NCBI RefSeq assembly: GCF_900141735.1
Contig: NZ_FQYO01000001.1
Location: forward strand, 124,001-188,000
DNA length: 64,000 bases
Direction: 5' to 3'
Source of the DNA: Wenxinia saemankumensis
Lineage (GTDB): Bacteria > Pseudomonadota > Alphaproteobacteria > Rhodobacterales > Rhodobacteraceae
Part shown: positions 17,435-26,181 of the stretch, piece after piece
Layout of the letters: each line of letters starts with the position of its first letter
Numbering within the stretch: the first letter of the stretch is position 1
Translations under genes and position numbers: made by a program
The notes under the pieces: generated by a model
What the model saw: the letters and a program-made list of their open reading frames with translations, nothing else
Databases searched by the model: none
Told to the model about the DNA's origin: nothing

Positions 17435-19813
17435 ATGCCGACCGTGAATGGCACGACCGGAGACGACCAGATCGACGTCGATTTCATCGATGCGAGCGGC
17501 AACCGCATCGACACTGCGCCGGGCGCGACGAACCGCATCATCGCGGGCAACGGCGAGGACACCGTGACCGCGGGCGCTGGCGACGACACGATCGAGATGG
17601 GCGCGGATGCCGATTTCGCCTATGCGGGCGCGGGCAACGACACGGTCTACGGCAACGAGGGCGACGACTTCCTGCGCGGCGGCGAGGGCGACGACGTGCT
17701 CTACGGCGGCACCGGCAACGACACGCTGAAGGGCGATGACGGGGCCGACACGATCTATGGCGGCGAGGGCGTCGACTTCATCGGCGGCGGCGCCGATGCC
17801 GACGTGATCGTGGGCGGCACCGCGGGGGACCTGATCTACGGCGGCGAGGAAGGCGACGACAACGACACGCTCGACCTGTCCGGCCTGGCAGAAGGCAGCT
17901 ACCGCGTCGTCGACCTCGTGACCGACGCGAACGGCAACGGCTACAACGGCACGGTCGAGTTCCTCGGCCAAGACGGCAAGCCGACGGGCGAGAGCTTCCG
18001 CTTCGAGGAGATCGAGCACATCAAGACCGACCCGCCGGTGCCGCCGGCCGGCCCGGACGGAACGGTCGAGGGCACGTCGGGCAACGACGTCATCGACCTG
18101 GGCTATGACGGCGATCCCGAGGGCGACCGCATCGACAACAACGACGCGCTGCTGCCGGGCGAGGTGGGCAACGACGACCTCGTCTACGGCTATGGCGGCG
18201 ACGACACGATCCGCGGCCTCGACGGCAACGACGAGATCTACGGCGGCGCGGGCAACGATTCGATCTCGGGCGGGGCCGGCGACGACACGATCTTCGGCAA
18301 TACCGGCGACGACATCATGAATGGCGCCGCGGGCAACGACTACATCCAGGACAGCTCGGGCTCGGACACCGTCTACGGCGGCAGCGGCGACGACACGATC
18401 CGCCTCTCCGGCCCCGGCGATGACAGCATCCTCGGCGGCAGCGGCAGCGACACGATCTACGGCGGGATCGGCAACGACGTGATCGACGGCTCTGCCGGCG
18501 GACTCGGCCGGTTCGACAATCCCTACCCGGGCGTGCCGGGTGATCCCGACCCCTATGACGACCGCGACGTGGTCTATGCCAGCGACGGCGACGACATCGT
18601 CCGCACCGGCGACGACCGCGACACGATCTACGGCGGCCTCGGCGACGACACGCTCGACGCCGGGATCGACGACGACCTGGTCCATGGCGACCAGGGCGAC
18701 GACACCATCGTGGGCGGCGAAGGCAACGACGAGATCTACGGCGGCGCCGGCAACGACCTCATCTACGGCGGTCTCGACCCGCGCTTCCCCGACGAGCTGA
18801 ACATCCGCGACGACGAGGGCGACCTCGTCACCGATAACGGGATGGACACGATCTACGGCGGCGCCGGCGACGACACCGTCTATGGCGAGGACGACGACGA
18901 CGTCATCTACGGCGGCGGCGGCAACGATCATCTCGACGGGCAGATCGACGACGACACGATCTACGGGGGCCAGGGCGACGACACGGTCATCGGCGGGCAG
19001 GGCAACGACCAGCTCTTCGGCGGCAACGATCGCGACATGTTCTTCGGCGGCAATGGCGGCGACCACGTCGATGGCGGCGCGGGCGGCGACGATTTCGACA
19101 CGCTCGACCTGACCGGGTCCGGCGTCGACTTCATCACCTACACCTCCGCCGACCGCGAGGACGGGATCGTCACCTTCCTCGACGGCTCGACCATGACCTT
19201 CGAGGAGATCGAGAACGTCGTGCCCTGCTTCACCCCCGGGACCCTGATCGCCACCCCGCGGGGCGAGCGGCGGGTCGAGGACCTGCGCGAGGGCGACCGG
19301 ATCATCACCCGGGACAACGGCATCCAGGAGATCCGCTGGGCCGGCCGCAAGGAGATGTCGGGCGCGGCTCTGCAGAAGGCGCGGCACCTGCAGCCGGTGC
19401 TGATCAAGGCCGGCGCCCTCGGCAACGGTCTGCCCGAGCGGGACATCACCGTCTCGCCGAACCACCGGCTCCTCGTCTCGGGGGACAAGACCCAGCTCTA
19501 TTTCGAGGAGAGCGAGGTCCTCGCCGCGGCGAAGCATCTCGTCGGCCTGCCGGGCATCCACCAGGTCGAGGCGATGAGCGTCAGCTACATCCACTTCATG
19601 TTCGACCGGCACGAGGTCGTCCTGTCGAACGGCGCCTGGACCGAGAGCTTCCAGCCCGGCGATTACAGCCTCAAGGGCATCGGCGGCGCCCAGCGGGCCG
19701 AGATCCTCGAGCTGTTTCCCGAACTGGCCACCACCTCCGGGATCGAGGGCTACGCCTCGGCGCGCCGCTCGCTGAAGAAGTACGAGGCCAGGCTGCTGGT
19801 CGCGGGAAACTGA
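17435..19813 (+). CDS. RTX calcium-binding protein with C-terminal Hint domain
   Basis: A 792-residue acidic protein. Glycine/aspartate nonapeptide repeats of the GGxGxDxUx type fill two blocks (about residues 35-130 and 220-555), each followed by a beta-rich cap with a DTLDL(S/T)G motif. These bind calcium and fold on export. A Hint (hedgehog/intein-type) domain begins at Cys598 in CFTPGTLIATPRGERRVEDL; SPNHRLLVSG is its conserved His motif. No N-terminal signal peptide is present, as expected for type I secretion; no exporter genes are in the window. The ATG at 17435 follows GAGAGGAG. Proteolytic self-processing, adhesion or biofilm roles are inference. Confidence 0.9.
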   Translation: MPTVNGTTGDDQIDVDFIDASGNRIDTAPGATNRIIAGNGEDTVTAGAGDDTIEMGADADFAYAGAGNDTVYGNEGDDFLRGGEGDDVLYGGTGNDTLKGDDGADTIYGGEGVDFIGGGADADVIVGGTAGDLIYGGEEGDDNDTLDLSGLAEGSYRVVDLVTDANGNGYNGTVEFLGQDGKPTGESFRFEEIEHIKTDPPVPPAGPDGTVEGTSGNDVIDLGYDGDPEGDRIDNNDALLPGEVGNDDLVYGYGGDDTIRGLDGNDEIYGGAGNDSISGGAGDDTIFGNTGDDIMNGAAGNDYIQDSSGSDTVYGGSGDDTIRLSGPGDDSILGGSGSDTIYGGIGNDVIDGSAGGLGRFDNPYPGVPGDPDPYDDRDVVYASDGDDIVRTGDDRDTIYGGLGDDTLDAGIDDDLVHGDQGDDTIVGGEGNDEIYGGAGNDLIYGGLDPRFPDELNIRDDEGDLVTDNGMDTIYGGAGDDTVYGEDDDDVIYGGGGNDHLDGQIDDDTIYGGQGDDTVIGGQGNDQLFGGNDRDMFFGGNGGDHVDGGAGGDDFDTLDLTGSGVDFITYTSADREDGIVTFLDGSTMTFEEIENVVPCFTPGTLIATPRGERRVEDLREGDRIITRDNGIQEIRWAGRKEMSGAALQKARHLQPVLIKAGALGNGLPERDITVSPNHRLLVSGDKTQLYFEESEVLAAAKHLVGLPGIHQVEAMSVSYIHFMFDRHEVVLSNGAWTESFQPGDYSLKGIGGAQRAEILELFPELATTSGIEGYASARRSLKKYEARLLVAGN

Positions 19814-19824
19814 TACGGCTCGCT

Positions 19825-19897
19825 CCGCCGCCCCCGGGCTGAGGGGCGGCGGTCGCGCGGGACGGGGACGGCTGCCGGGGGGCGCCGTCCCCGTTTC
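19825..19897 (+). terminator. Tandem hairpins after the RTX gene
   Basis: Two perfect stem-loops follow the RTX stop: CCGCCGCCCC / GGGGCGGCGG (19825-19852, 8-nt loop), then a stronger 11-bp stem ACGGGGACGGC / GCCGTCCCCGT (19862-19894) followed by TT. The second looks like an intrinsic terminator with a short T-run. The rest of the gap to 20159 contains no gene. Confidence 0.6.
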
Positions 19898-20159
19898 CGT
19901 CGAGGGGGCAGGCGCCAGCCGGAAGACCGGCCGGCGGGAGCCGGTCGCGGACCGATCCGGAACGAGAGGCACGGGCGACTCCGCCCCCGGGGCCACCGAT
20001 CCGGCGGGATGGGAGATGCTGGAGGGGTGCTCCGTCGCCGCGGCGGGGATCGGGCGGGGCGGCCGGCCTGCCCTGAAGTTCGGCGCCGGGTCGCGCGGGC
20101 AAACCGGAGATGGATGCGGACGCGACGGGCCCGAACCGGGGCGCGCTCGCGCGGGGGCG

Positions 20160-20753
20160 TCAGAGCCCGGTCTCGGCGCGGAAGGCGGCCCAGGCCTTCG
20201 GCGTGTCGAGATCGCGCGTGGCGGCGCGGCCGGGCAGGGGGACCGGGACGAGCCGGCCGCCGCGGTTCCTGACGATCGATCTGGCCCCCTCGTCGCCCGC
20301 AAGATCCGCGAAGGCGGGGCGCAGCGCGGCGTCGAACAGGATCGGGTGGCCGAGCGCGCCGTCCGCGTCCGTGCCCTGCCAGATCCGGGCGCCGGGATCC
20401 GCCGCGCCGGCGGCGATGACGGACGCCATCTCCTCGGTTCCGATTCCCGGCAGGTCGGCCAGAAGGACGAGGAAGCGCGGCGCCGCGGGCAGCCGGGCCA
20501 CGCCGTCCCGCAGGGTCGCGCCCATCCCCTCGGCCGCGCGCGGGATGACGAGGGCGGTGACATCCAGGCCCTCCAGCAGCGCGGCGCGGGGATGATCGGG
20601 ACCGGGCAGGGCGACGAAGACGGGCTCGCCCGTCGCGGCGGCGGCCGCGGCCTGCCGGCGCAGCAGCGGCACGCCGCCCACGGGTTCGGCCAGCTTGTCC
20701 CGCGGCGCCATCCGGGACGAGCGGCCCGCCGCGAGGATCAGGATCGGGGTCAT
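20160..20753 (-). CDS. MobA-like nucleotidyltransferase family protein
   Basis: A 197-residue protein with the MobA-like NTP transferase fold. The nucleotide-binding N-terminus reads LILAAGRSSRMAPRDKL (about 5-21), and a metal-site aspartate appears in LLADLPGIG. MocA and MobA make cytidylyl or guanylyl molybdenum cofactors; relatives transfer nucleotides to sugars or other cofactors. The short length and the GHPILFD motif resemble the MocA/CoxC group. The modABC and FdhF-type genes at 47.7-52.9 kb show that the organism uses molybdenum, but this gene is isolated, so its substrate is not fixed. Confidence 0.75.
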   Translation of the reverse strand: MTPILILAAGRSSRMAPRDKLAEPVGGVPLLRRQAAAAAATGEPVFVALPGPDHPRAALLEGLDVTALVIPRAAEGMGATLRDGVARLPAAPRFLVLLADLPGIGTEEMASVIAAGAADPGARIWQGTDADGALGHPILFDAALRPAFADLAGDEGARSIVRNRGGRLVPVPLPGRAATRDLDTPKAWAAFRAETGL

Positions 20754-20842
20754 GCGCGCAGCCTAAGGTCCCCCGGGGCGCCCGCCAAGGGAACCCGCGC
20801 GGGTCGCGGCGGCTTGCCCCGGGAAGGCCAGGGGGGCGGCGG

Positions 20843-22120
20843 ATGACGGAACGGTTGAGGCGCGCGATCGGCCGCTTGTGGCGGCGGCTCTGGGTGCGGG
20901 CGGTGCTGGTGGCCGTGCTCGGCCTCTCGCTCGTCGGCCTGTCGCGGCTGATCGGCGGGCTGGTGCCCGTCGGGGTGGCCGAGGCGCTGGGTCTGAGCGC
21001 GCTGCCGGGCCTGCTCGAGATCCTCGCAACCTCGATGCTGACCGTCACCACCTTCTCGCTGACGGCGGTGGTCACCGTGTTCCGCTCGGCCAGCCAGCAG
21101 TTCACACCGCGCATGCACCGCGACCTGATGACCGACCGGCCGACCCAGACCGCGCTCGCCACCTTCATCGGGGCGTGGATCTTCGCCCTGGCCGCGCTGG
21201 TCGCGATCGAGCAGCCGACCTTCACCGAGGACGACCGCGCGGCCCTGTTCCTCGCCACGCTGCTCGTGGCGGCGGTCATCGTGATCGAGATGCTGCGCTG
21301 GATGGTCCACCTGCAGGGGGTGGGCTCGCTCCTCCATCTCGGTGCGCGGGTGGAGCGCGAGGGGCTGATGGCCCTGCGCGACCGTCAGGACGGCGCCTGG
21401 GCCGAGTTCGGTCGGGCCGGGCCCGGCACGCCCCCGGGCCGCGAGATCCGGGTGGAGGAACCGGTCTACCTGCAGCAGGTCAACCCCGCCGACCTGCTGC
21501 GCCTCGCCGCGGCGGACGGGGCGCGGATCCACCTGGCCGCGGGCCCGGGCGCCTTTCTCGATGCGGGCGCGGTGCTGGCCCGGATCGAGGGCGGGACGGA
21601 GCGGACCGAGGCGCGGCTGCGCAAGGCGCTGCACCTGGGGGCCACGCGGACCGAGGAGCAGGATCCCCGTTTCGCCCTCGTCGAGCTGAGCGAGCTCGGC
21701 TCCAAGGCGCTCAGCCCCGGGGTCAACGACCTCGGCACCGCGATCGACGTGACCGGACGGATCGCCCGGGTGCTGCAGCTCGCCTGGCCGCCCGCCCCGC
21801 CGCGCGAGGGCGCGCGCGTGACGATCCCGGCGCTGCGGGCCGAGGACGTGCTGGACGACGGCTTCGCCGCGATCGCGCGGGACGGCGCGCACCTGATCGA
21901 GGTGCAGCTCTTCGTGCTGGGCCGGCTGCGGGCGCTCGCCGGATCGGGCGATCCCGGCATGCAGGCGGCCGCGCGCGAGATGGCCGCGCATGTCGCGCGG
22001 CAGGCGCGCGGCGCGCTGTCCAGCGCGCGCGACATGGGCCGGCTCGAGGCGGCCTGCGGCTGGATCGAGGACCGCGCCGCACGTCCCGGCCGGGGCCGGG
22101 GGGCCGGTGCTACGGAATGA
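20843..22120 (+). CDS. DUF2254 family membrane protein
   Basis: A 425-residue membrane protein of the DUF2254 family. An N-terminal membrane region has about four helices (15-45, 55-82, 100-122 and 128-150) with the conserved TTFSLTAVVTVFRSASQQFT and TFIGAWIFAL segments. A cytoplasmic C-terminal half contains the family LVELSELGSKALSPGVNDLGTA motif near 275-300. Function is unknown. It is divergent from the nucleotidyltransferase gene (89-bp gap). Its end overlaps the convergent SYLF gene by 11 bp. Confidence 0.85.
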   Translation: MTERLRRAIGRLWRRLWVRAVLVAVLGLSLVGLSRLIGGLVPVGVAEALGLSALPGLLEILATSMLTVTTFSLTAVVTVFRSASQQFTPRMHRDLMTDRPTQTALATFIGAWIFALAALVAIEQPTFTEDDRAALFLATLLVAAVIVIEMLRWMVHLQGVGSLLHLGARVEREGLMALRDRQDGAWAEFGRAGPGTPPGREIRVEEPVYLQQVNPADLLRLAAADGARIHLAAGPGAFLDAGAVLARIEGGTERTEARLRKALHLGATRTEEQDPRFALVELSELGSKALSPGVNDLGTAIDVTGRIARVLQLAWPPAPPREGARVTIPALRAEDVLDDGFAAIARDGAHLIEVQLFVLGRLRALAGSGDPGMQAAAREMAAHVARQARGALSSARDMGRLEAACGWIEDRAARPGRGRGAGATE

Positions 22121-22670
22121 TCCGGGTGTATTTCGTCCCCTCGAGCGTGGCGCCGACGCGCAGCCCGGTCTGGGCGAAGATCACCGCGATCACCGGCGAG
22201 AGCGAGGTCGTCGTCTCGGCCCGCAGGGTCTCTCCCCGGTCGAGATAGGCGAACTCGATGTCGCCGCCCACCGCCCAGCCGTCGGAGGTGCGGAATTCCA
22301 TCAGCGCCTCGGGGGTCATGAAGAACAGGACGTGGCTGTATTGCTGCGCCCCGATCTGCAGACCGCCCGAGACCGAGCCCTGCGAATAGTAGTCGACCGT
22401 GGTCTGGCCGATCACCAGGGCGCCGCGCCCGTAGGCGCCGCCGAGGCCGATCCCCGCCTCGGTCACCAGCGGCATCACCAGCAGGCCCGAGGCCCGCGTG
22501 GCGAGATCCTGCGTGCCGGGAAACTCGCGGTACATGTATTGCAGCGTCTGCGCGACGCGCGCGTCGATGATCGCCGGCCCGTCGCCGCCGATCGGATTGC
22601 CGCATGCGGCGAGCCCGGTCGCCGCGCCCGCCAGCGCGAGGCCGAAGCCCCGCCGTGTGAAATCTGTCAT
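22110..22670 (-). CDS. SYLF/YSC84-type lipid-binding lipoprotein
   Basis: A 186-residue lipoprotein. The N-terminus has FTRRGFG (a possible twin-arginine motif), a hydrophobic stretch and a lipobox LAAC with Cys23 as the lipidation site. The mature part is a SYLF (YSC84) domain: GLLVMPLVTEAGIGLGGAYG, then QTTVDYYSQGSVSGGLQ and YSHVLFFMTPEAL. Such domains bind lipids. The ATG at 22670 begins the signal sequence; the longer upstream frame is ignored. The product should sit on a membrane facing the periplasm. Convergent with DUF2254, overlapping by 11 bp. Confidence 0.85.
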   Translation of the reverse strand: MTDFTRRGFGLALAGAATGLAACGNPIGGDGPAIIDARVAQTLQYMYREFPGTQDLATRASGLLVMPLVTEAGIGLGGAYGRGALVIGQTTVDYYSQGSVSGGLQIGAQQYSHVLFFMTPEALMEFRTSDGWAVGGDIEFAYLDRGETLRAETTTSLSPVIAVIFAQTGLRVGATLEGTKYTRIIP

Positions 22671-23080
22671 TGTCCCGCTCTCGATGCCTGTGGGGCCGCC
22701 CTTGCCGCCCCGGTTGATCCCGGGGTCGCGGACGGCTCTCGCCCCCATCCTAGGCGCAAAAGGGGCGGCTTGTCATCCGTTCCGGGCCGCCGGGCGCGGG
22801 AATGGCCGGCCGCCGGCCCTCCGCCCGCCCCGAAAGGCAGGCGAAAGGGCATTGTCCGCCCCCCTTTCGGTCGTCGCTCGGGGCGATCTCCACGGCAGCG
22901 AGGTCGAGGGTGGCGACCCTGGCGTCGCCCTGGAACAGGACGGCGGTCCCGGGATGATGGGGCCGCCGCGCAACGGGGCGCGTGGCGGCGGACGTGGCGC
23001 ACCGCCGCCCCCGAAATGCGAACGAGCGGCCCCCGCCCGGGAGGCCGCCCGTCCTCCGCGACCCTCGGACGCGGCCGGTA
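22671..23080. other. Intergenic region without a visible gene
   Basis: 410 bp with no supported gene. It includes an inverted repeat CCGAAAGG / CCTTTCGG (22830-22870, 25-nt loop) and a short hairpin GCGGCC / GGCCGC (23026-23048), which could end transcription of the iron-binding protein gene on the minus strand. Neither has a T-run. Confidence 0.4.
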
Positions 23081-24085
23081 TCAGCCGTCGAAATCGACCT
23101 CTTCCATGATCCGCAGCGCCTCGGCCCGGTGGCTGGCGATCTCGCTCAGGTCGGTGCGGTCGCCCTCGAACGTGCCCCAGGAGGCGACGAGCTCGGACGG
23201 GGCGGCGCCCTCGATCACGGGATACTCGTTGTTGACCTCGGCGTAGATCTCCTGCGCCTGCGGCGAGACCAGCCATTCCATCAGCTGCAGCGCCTCGTCG
23301 CGGTTCGGCGCGGCCTGCGTCATCGCGATGCCCGAGACGTTGATATGCGTGCCGCCATCCTCGAAGGTCGGGAAGACGATGCGCACGCTGTCCGCCCATT
23401 CCTGCTGTTCGGGGTCGTTCACCATCAGGCCCATGTAATAGGTATTGCCGAGCGAGATGTCGCATTCCCCGGCCCAGATGGCGCGGACCTGGGCGCGGTC
23501 GTTGCCCTCGGGCGCGCGGGCGAGGTTGGACTTCACGCCCTCGGCCCAGTCCCGGGTATAGTCCTCGCCGTGATGGGCGATCATCGCGCCGGTGAGGGCG
23601 AGGTTGTAATCGTGCAGGCCCGAGCGGGTGCAGATGCGCCCGTCCCATTCGGGATCCGACAGCGCCTCGTAGGTGGTCACCTCGCCGTCGGCCACGCGCT
23701 CGCGGCTGGCATAGACGATGCGGGCGCGCTCGGTCAGGGCGAACCACAGGTCGTCGGGCGAGCGCAGCTCGGCCGGGATCGCGTCGCGCAGCACCTGGCT
23801 GTCGACCGGCTGGACGACGCCGGCATCGACGATCTGCTGCAGGTTGGCGATGTCGACGGTCATCACGAGATCGGCGGGCGAGCGCGCGCCTTCGGCCCGC
23901 AGACGCTCCACGATGCCCTCGTCCACGAAGGCGAGGTTGACGGCGATGCCCGTCTCCTCGGTGAAGGCGTCCATCACCGGCTCGATCAGCTCGGGCTGGC
24001 GGGTGGTGTAGATGTTGACGTCGGCGAGGGCCGGGGCGGCGGCGAGGGTCGCGGCCGAGGCGGCGAGGACGGTACGCAGGGACAT
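23081..24085 (-). CDS. Iron(III) ABC transporter substrate-binding protein (FbpA/FutA-like)
   Basis: A 334-residue periplasmic binding protein. The signal peptide runs to an AxA site (APALA, about residue 20). The mature start VNIYTTRQPELIEPVMDAFT is typical of FbpA/FutA ferric-binding proteins. The iron-binding tyrosine pair is seen in GNTYYMGLM. An ATG 20 codons upstream is less likely because the signal peptide begins at MSLRT. No permease or ATPase lies next to it, so it is an orphan here; partner genes must be elsewhere. An iron-responsive operator could not be recognised in the 85-bp upstream gap. Confidence 0.87.
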   Translation of the reverse strand: MSLRTVLAASAATLAAAPALADVNIYTTRQPELIEPVMDAFTEETGIAVNLAFVDEGIVERLRAEGARSPADLVMTVDIANLQQIVDAGVVQPVDSQVLRDAIPAELRSPDDLWFALTERARIVYASRERVADGEVTTYEALSDPEWDGRICTRSGLHDYNLALTGAMIAHHGEDYTRDWAEGVKSNLARAPEGNDRAQVRAIWAGECDISLGNTYYMGLMVNDPEQQEWADSVRIVFPTFEDGGTHINVSGIAMTQAAPNRDEALQLMEWLVSPQAQEIYAEVNNEYPVIEGAAPSELVASWGTFEGDRTDLSEIASHRAEALRIMEEVDFDG

Positions 24086-24170
24086 CGTCGGGGTCTCCGT
24101 GGGATCGGTTGGAGGCTCTATGTCCGACGCTATCGCTCGGGTCAATCCGTTTCCGACTTTTTTGCTCGGG

Positions 24171-24968
24171 TCACTCGGGCGAGGTCGCCCAGTCCGGCAT
24201 CCGCTTGCCGAGGAAGGCGTCGATGCCCTCGTCCGTATCGCGCAGAAGCATGTTCTCGGTCATCGCCGCCCCGGCGCGGGCATAGGCCTCGGCCTCCGGC
24301 AGCGCCGCCTGGTCGTGGAACAGCCGCTTGCCGATCCGCACGGCCGCGCCGAGCTTGCCCGCGACACGCGCGGCGAGCGCGGCGGTCTCGGCCTCCAGCG
24401 CCTCGGCCGGGACCACGCGGTTGATCAGGCCGAGCGCCCGTGCCTCCTCCGCCGCGATCAGACGGCCCGTGGTCAGCATCTCGAACGCGGCCTTGGGGGG
24501 GATCGCGCGAGTGAGGGCGACCATCGGGGTCGAACAGAAGAGGCCGATATTCACCCCCGTCACGCCGAATCGCGCCTCCTCGGCCGCGACGGCCATGTCG
24601 CAGCTCGCCACCAGCTGGCAGCCCGCGGCGACCGCGGCGCCGTGGACGCGGGCGATCACCGGCTGGGGCAGGGCGCGGATCGCCAGCATCACCCCGGCGC
24701 AGCGCTCGAACAGGTCGCGGAAGGCGGCGGCGCCGGCATCGGCCTGCCGCCGCCGGTCCTGCATCTCCCGCAGGTCGTGGCCCGCGCAGAAGGCGCGCCC
24801 GGCCCCGGCGAGGATCACGCAGCGCACGGCATCGTCGGCCGCCAGCTCCGCCAGCCGGGCCCGCAGCGCGGCGAGCATGGCGTCCGAAAGGGCGTTCAGC
24901 CTGTCCGGCGCGTTCAGGGTCAGCGTCGCGACCCCGCCGCTGTCGTCGCGTCCCACGAGGTCGGTCAT
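24171..24968 (-). CDS. Enoyl-CoA hydratase/isomerase family protein
   Basis: A 265-residue crotonase-fold protein acting on acyl-CoA. The oxyanion-hole segments are visible: AFCAGHDLREM (about 60-70) and HGAAVAAGCQLVASCD (about 109-124). One general acid/base position in the second helix region reads EARFGVTGVNIGLF, so the classical Glu pair of 2-enoyl-CoA hydratase is not fully evident and the exact reaction is uncertain. The start at 24968 gives MTDLVGRDDSGG. It diverges from the thioesterase gene across 60 bp, which hints at a shared acyl-CoA role. Confidence 0.85.
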   Translation of the reverse strand: MTDLVGRDDSGGVATLTLNAPDRLNALSDAMLAALRARLAELAADDAVRCVILAGAGRAFCAGHDLREMQDRRRQADAGAAAFRDLFERCAGVMLAIRALPQPVIARVHGAAVAAGCQLVASCDMAVAAEEARFGVTGVNIGLFCSTPMVALTRAIPPKAAFEMLTTGRLIAAEEARALGLINRVVPAEALEAETAALAARVAGKLGAAVRIGKRLFHDQAALPEAEAYARAGAAMTENMLLRDTDEGIDAFLGKRMPDWATSPE

Positions 24969-25028
24969 GGCTTGTCTCCTCCTGTCCTCATCGGCCAGCC
25001 TAGGGGGGCGCCCGCCGGAGGAACAGGC

Positions 25029-25481
25029 ATGCCGATGATGGACGAGGCCGCGCTGACGGCCTTTCTCGCGCGGGATTTCGCGCAGGTGGCCGACCAGTTC
25101 GCGGTCGAGGCGGTGGGCGAGATGACCGCCCGGATCCGGCTGAAGGTGGCAGAACAGCACCTGCGCCCGGGCGGCACCGTCTCGGGTCCCGCCATGTTCG
25201 CGCTGGCCGATGTCGCGGTCTACCTCGCCATCCTCGCGCAGGTCGGGCCGCGGGCGCTGGCGGTCACCACGAGCTGCGCGATCGACTTCATGCGCCGCCC
25301 CGCTTCGGGGGTCGACCTGATCGGCGCGTGCCGGATCCTCAAGCTCGGGCGGATCCTGGCGGTCGGGGATTGCCTGATCTTCCAGGACGGGCTGGAGGCA
25401 CCTGTGGCGCGCGCGTCGCTGACCTACTCGCTGCCGCCCGAGTCCGCCTCCTCGCCCTCGTCTTCGCCCGCGAACGGGTAG
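25029..25481 (+). CDS. PaaI-family hotdog thioesterase
   Basis: A 150-residue hotdog-fold protein of the PaaI/acyl-CoA thioesterase group, cytoplasmic. The conserved LRPGGTVSGPAMFALADVA helix and the TTSCAIDFMRRP strand are present. The C-terminus is Ser/Pro/Ala-rich (after SLPPES) and lies entirely in the antisense overlap with the next gene. The ATG at 25029 follows a strong GGAGGAA site; ATGs at 25035 and 25038 are alternatives. Divergent from the crotonase gene. The last 58 bp overlap the convergent 2'-5' RNA ligase-like gene. Confidence 0.82.
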   Translation: MPMMDEAALTAFLARDFAQVADQFAVEAVGEMTARIRLKVAEQHLRPGGTVSGPAMFALADVAVYLAILAQVGPRALAVTTSCAIDFMRRPASGVDLIGACRILKLGRILAVGDCLIFQDGLEAPVARASLTYSLPPESASSPSSSPANG

Positions 25482-25963
25482 GTGCCCGCCCGCGCCCACG
25501 GGCCGCCCCGGTAGTGCCAGAGCAGAAGGCCCGTCGCCCGGGCGTCGAAAGGGGCGAAGCCGGCGGAGAGCTGCGGATAGGCGCTGTCCTCCTTCGCGAC
25601 CTTGTTCTGCAGGGTGACATGCGCGCGCCAGCCCTGCCGGTCCTGGGCGGTGAGCCAGCCCTGCCAGTCGCGGGCGAGGCGGGCGCGCAGCGCCCCGGCG
25701 GCGGGGGCCTCGAACCGGACGGCGGCGCCGGGCCGGAAATCCAGCAGCTCCGCCGCCCGCAGGGGCAGGGCCCGGGTGGCGGCCGCGACCTTCGCCAGAT
25801 GCGCGTGGATTTCGGGCAGCGCCTCTCCGGGCAGCTTGTGGAAGAGCGTCAGATGCGCGGGCAGGGTGTAGCCGCGATCGGGGAAGTGCCGCTGCCGCGC
25901 GGCGTCGAGCCGGGCGAAGGTGGCCGCGTCGAGGCGGAGCGTCAGGATCAGGGGATCGGTCAT
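25424..25963 (-). CDS. 2'-5' RNA ligase / phosphodiesterase-like protein (2H superfamily)
   Basis: A 179-residue protein with the two HxT motifs of the 2H phosphoesterase superfamily: HLT at 37-39 (PAHLTLFHK) and HVT at 115-117 (RAHVTLQNK). Members act as 2'-5' RNA ligases or cyclic phosphodiesterases on RNA ends. The start at 25963 gives [11 protein letters not shown]. The acidic C-terminus ([14 protein letters not shown]) is encoded antisense to the thioesterase tail; it is not needed for the fold, so the overlap probably arose by stop-codon loss in one gene. Confidence 0.82.
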   Translation of the reverse strand: MTDPLILTLRLDAATFARLDAARQRHFPDRGYTLPAHLTLFHKLPGEALPEIHAHLAKVAAATRALPLRAAELLDFRPGAAVRFEAPAAGALRARLARDWQGWLTAQDRQGWRAHVTLQNKVAKEDSAYPQLSAGFAPFDARATGLLLWHYRGGPWARAGTYPFAGEDEGEEADSGGSE

Positions 25964-26009
25964 GGCGGGCAAGATGGCGCGGCGGGGGAAACGGGCCAGA
26001 CAAGTATGA

Positions 26010-26023
26010 GGTATCTGGATACC
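26010..26023. promoter_or_regulatory. GGTATC-TG-GATACC dyad upstream of rplM
   Basis: A perfect 6-bp inverted repeat with a 2-bp spacer, in the less GC-rich stretch 26000-26060, about 50 bp before the rplM -35 box. It resembles a small repressor operator. No regulator can be named. Confidence 0.35.
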
Positions 26024-26071
26024 ATAATTGCAAGTCGTTGTTTTGGCTTGTGTTTGCGGACGAACTGCGGC

Positions 26072-26099
26072 TTGACCCGGCGCGCGCGATGTCTATAAC
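26072..26099 (+). promoter_or_regulatory. Promoter of rplM-rpsI
   Basis: TTGACC (26072-26077), a 16-bp spacer, and TATAAC (26094-26099). This is the best housekeeping-type promoter in the window, 82 bp before the rplM start, as expected for a ribosomal protein operon. Confidence 0.75.
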
Positions 26100-26181
26100 G
26101 CCGCCATTGCCCGAACGACCGGGGGCCGGGCCGCTCGCTGACGCGACGCAGGTCCATCCCCCCAAGACCGTGAGAGAGAAC

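Noticed and set aside
17387-20563. A 1058-codon open frame on the minus strand across the RTX gene
   Set aside because: It is a shadow created by biased GC codons and RTX repeats; it has Asp/Val/Ala low complexity, no family features and spans other genes.
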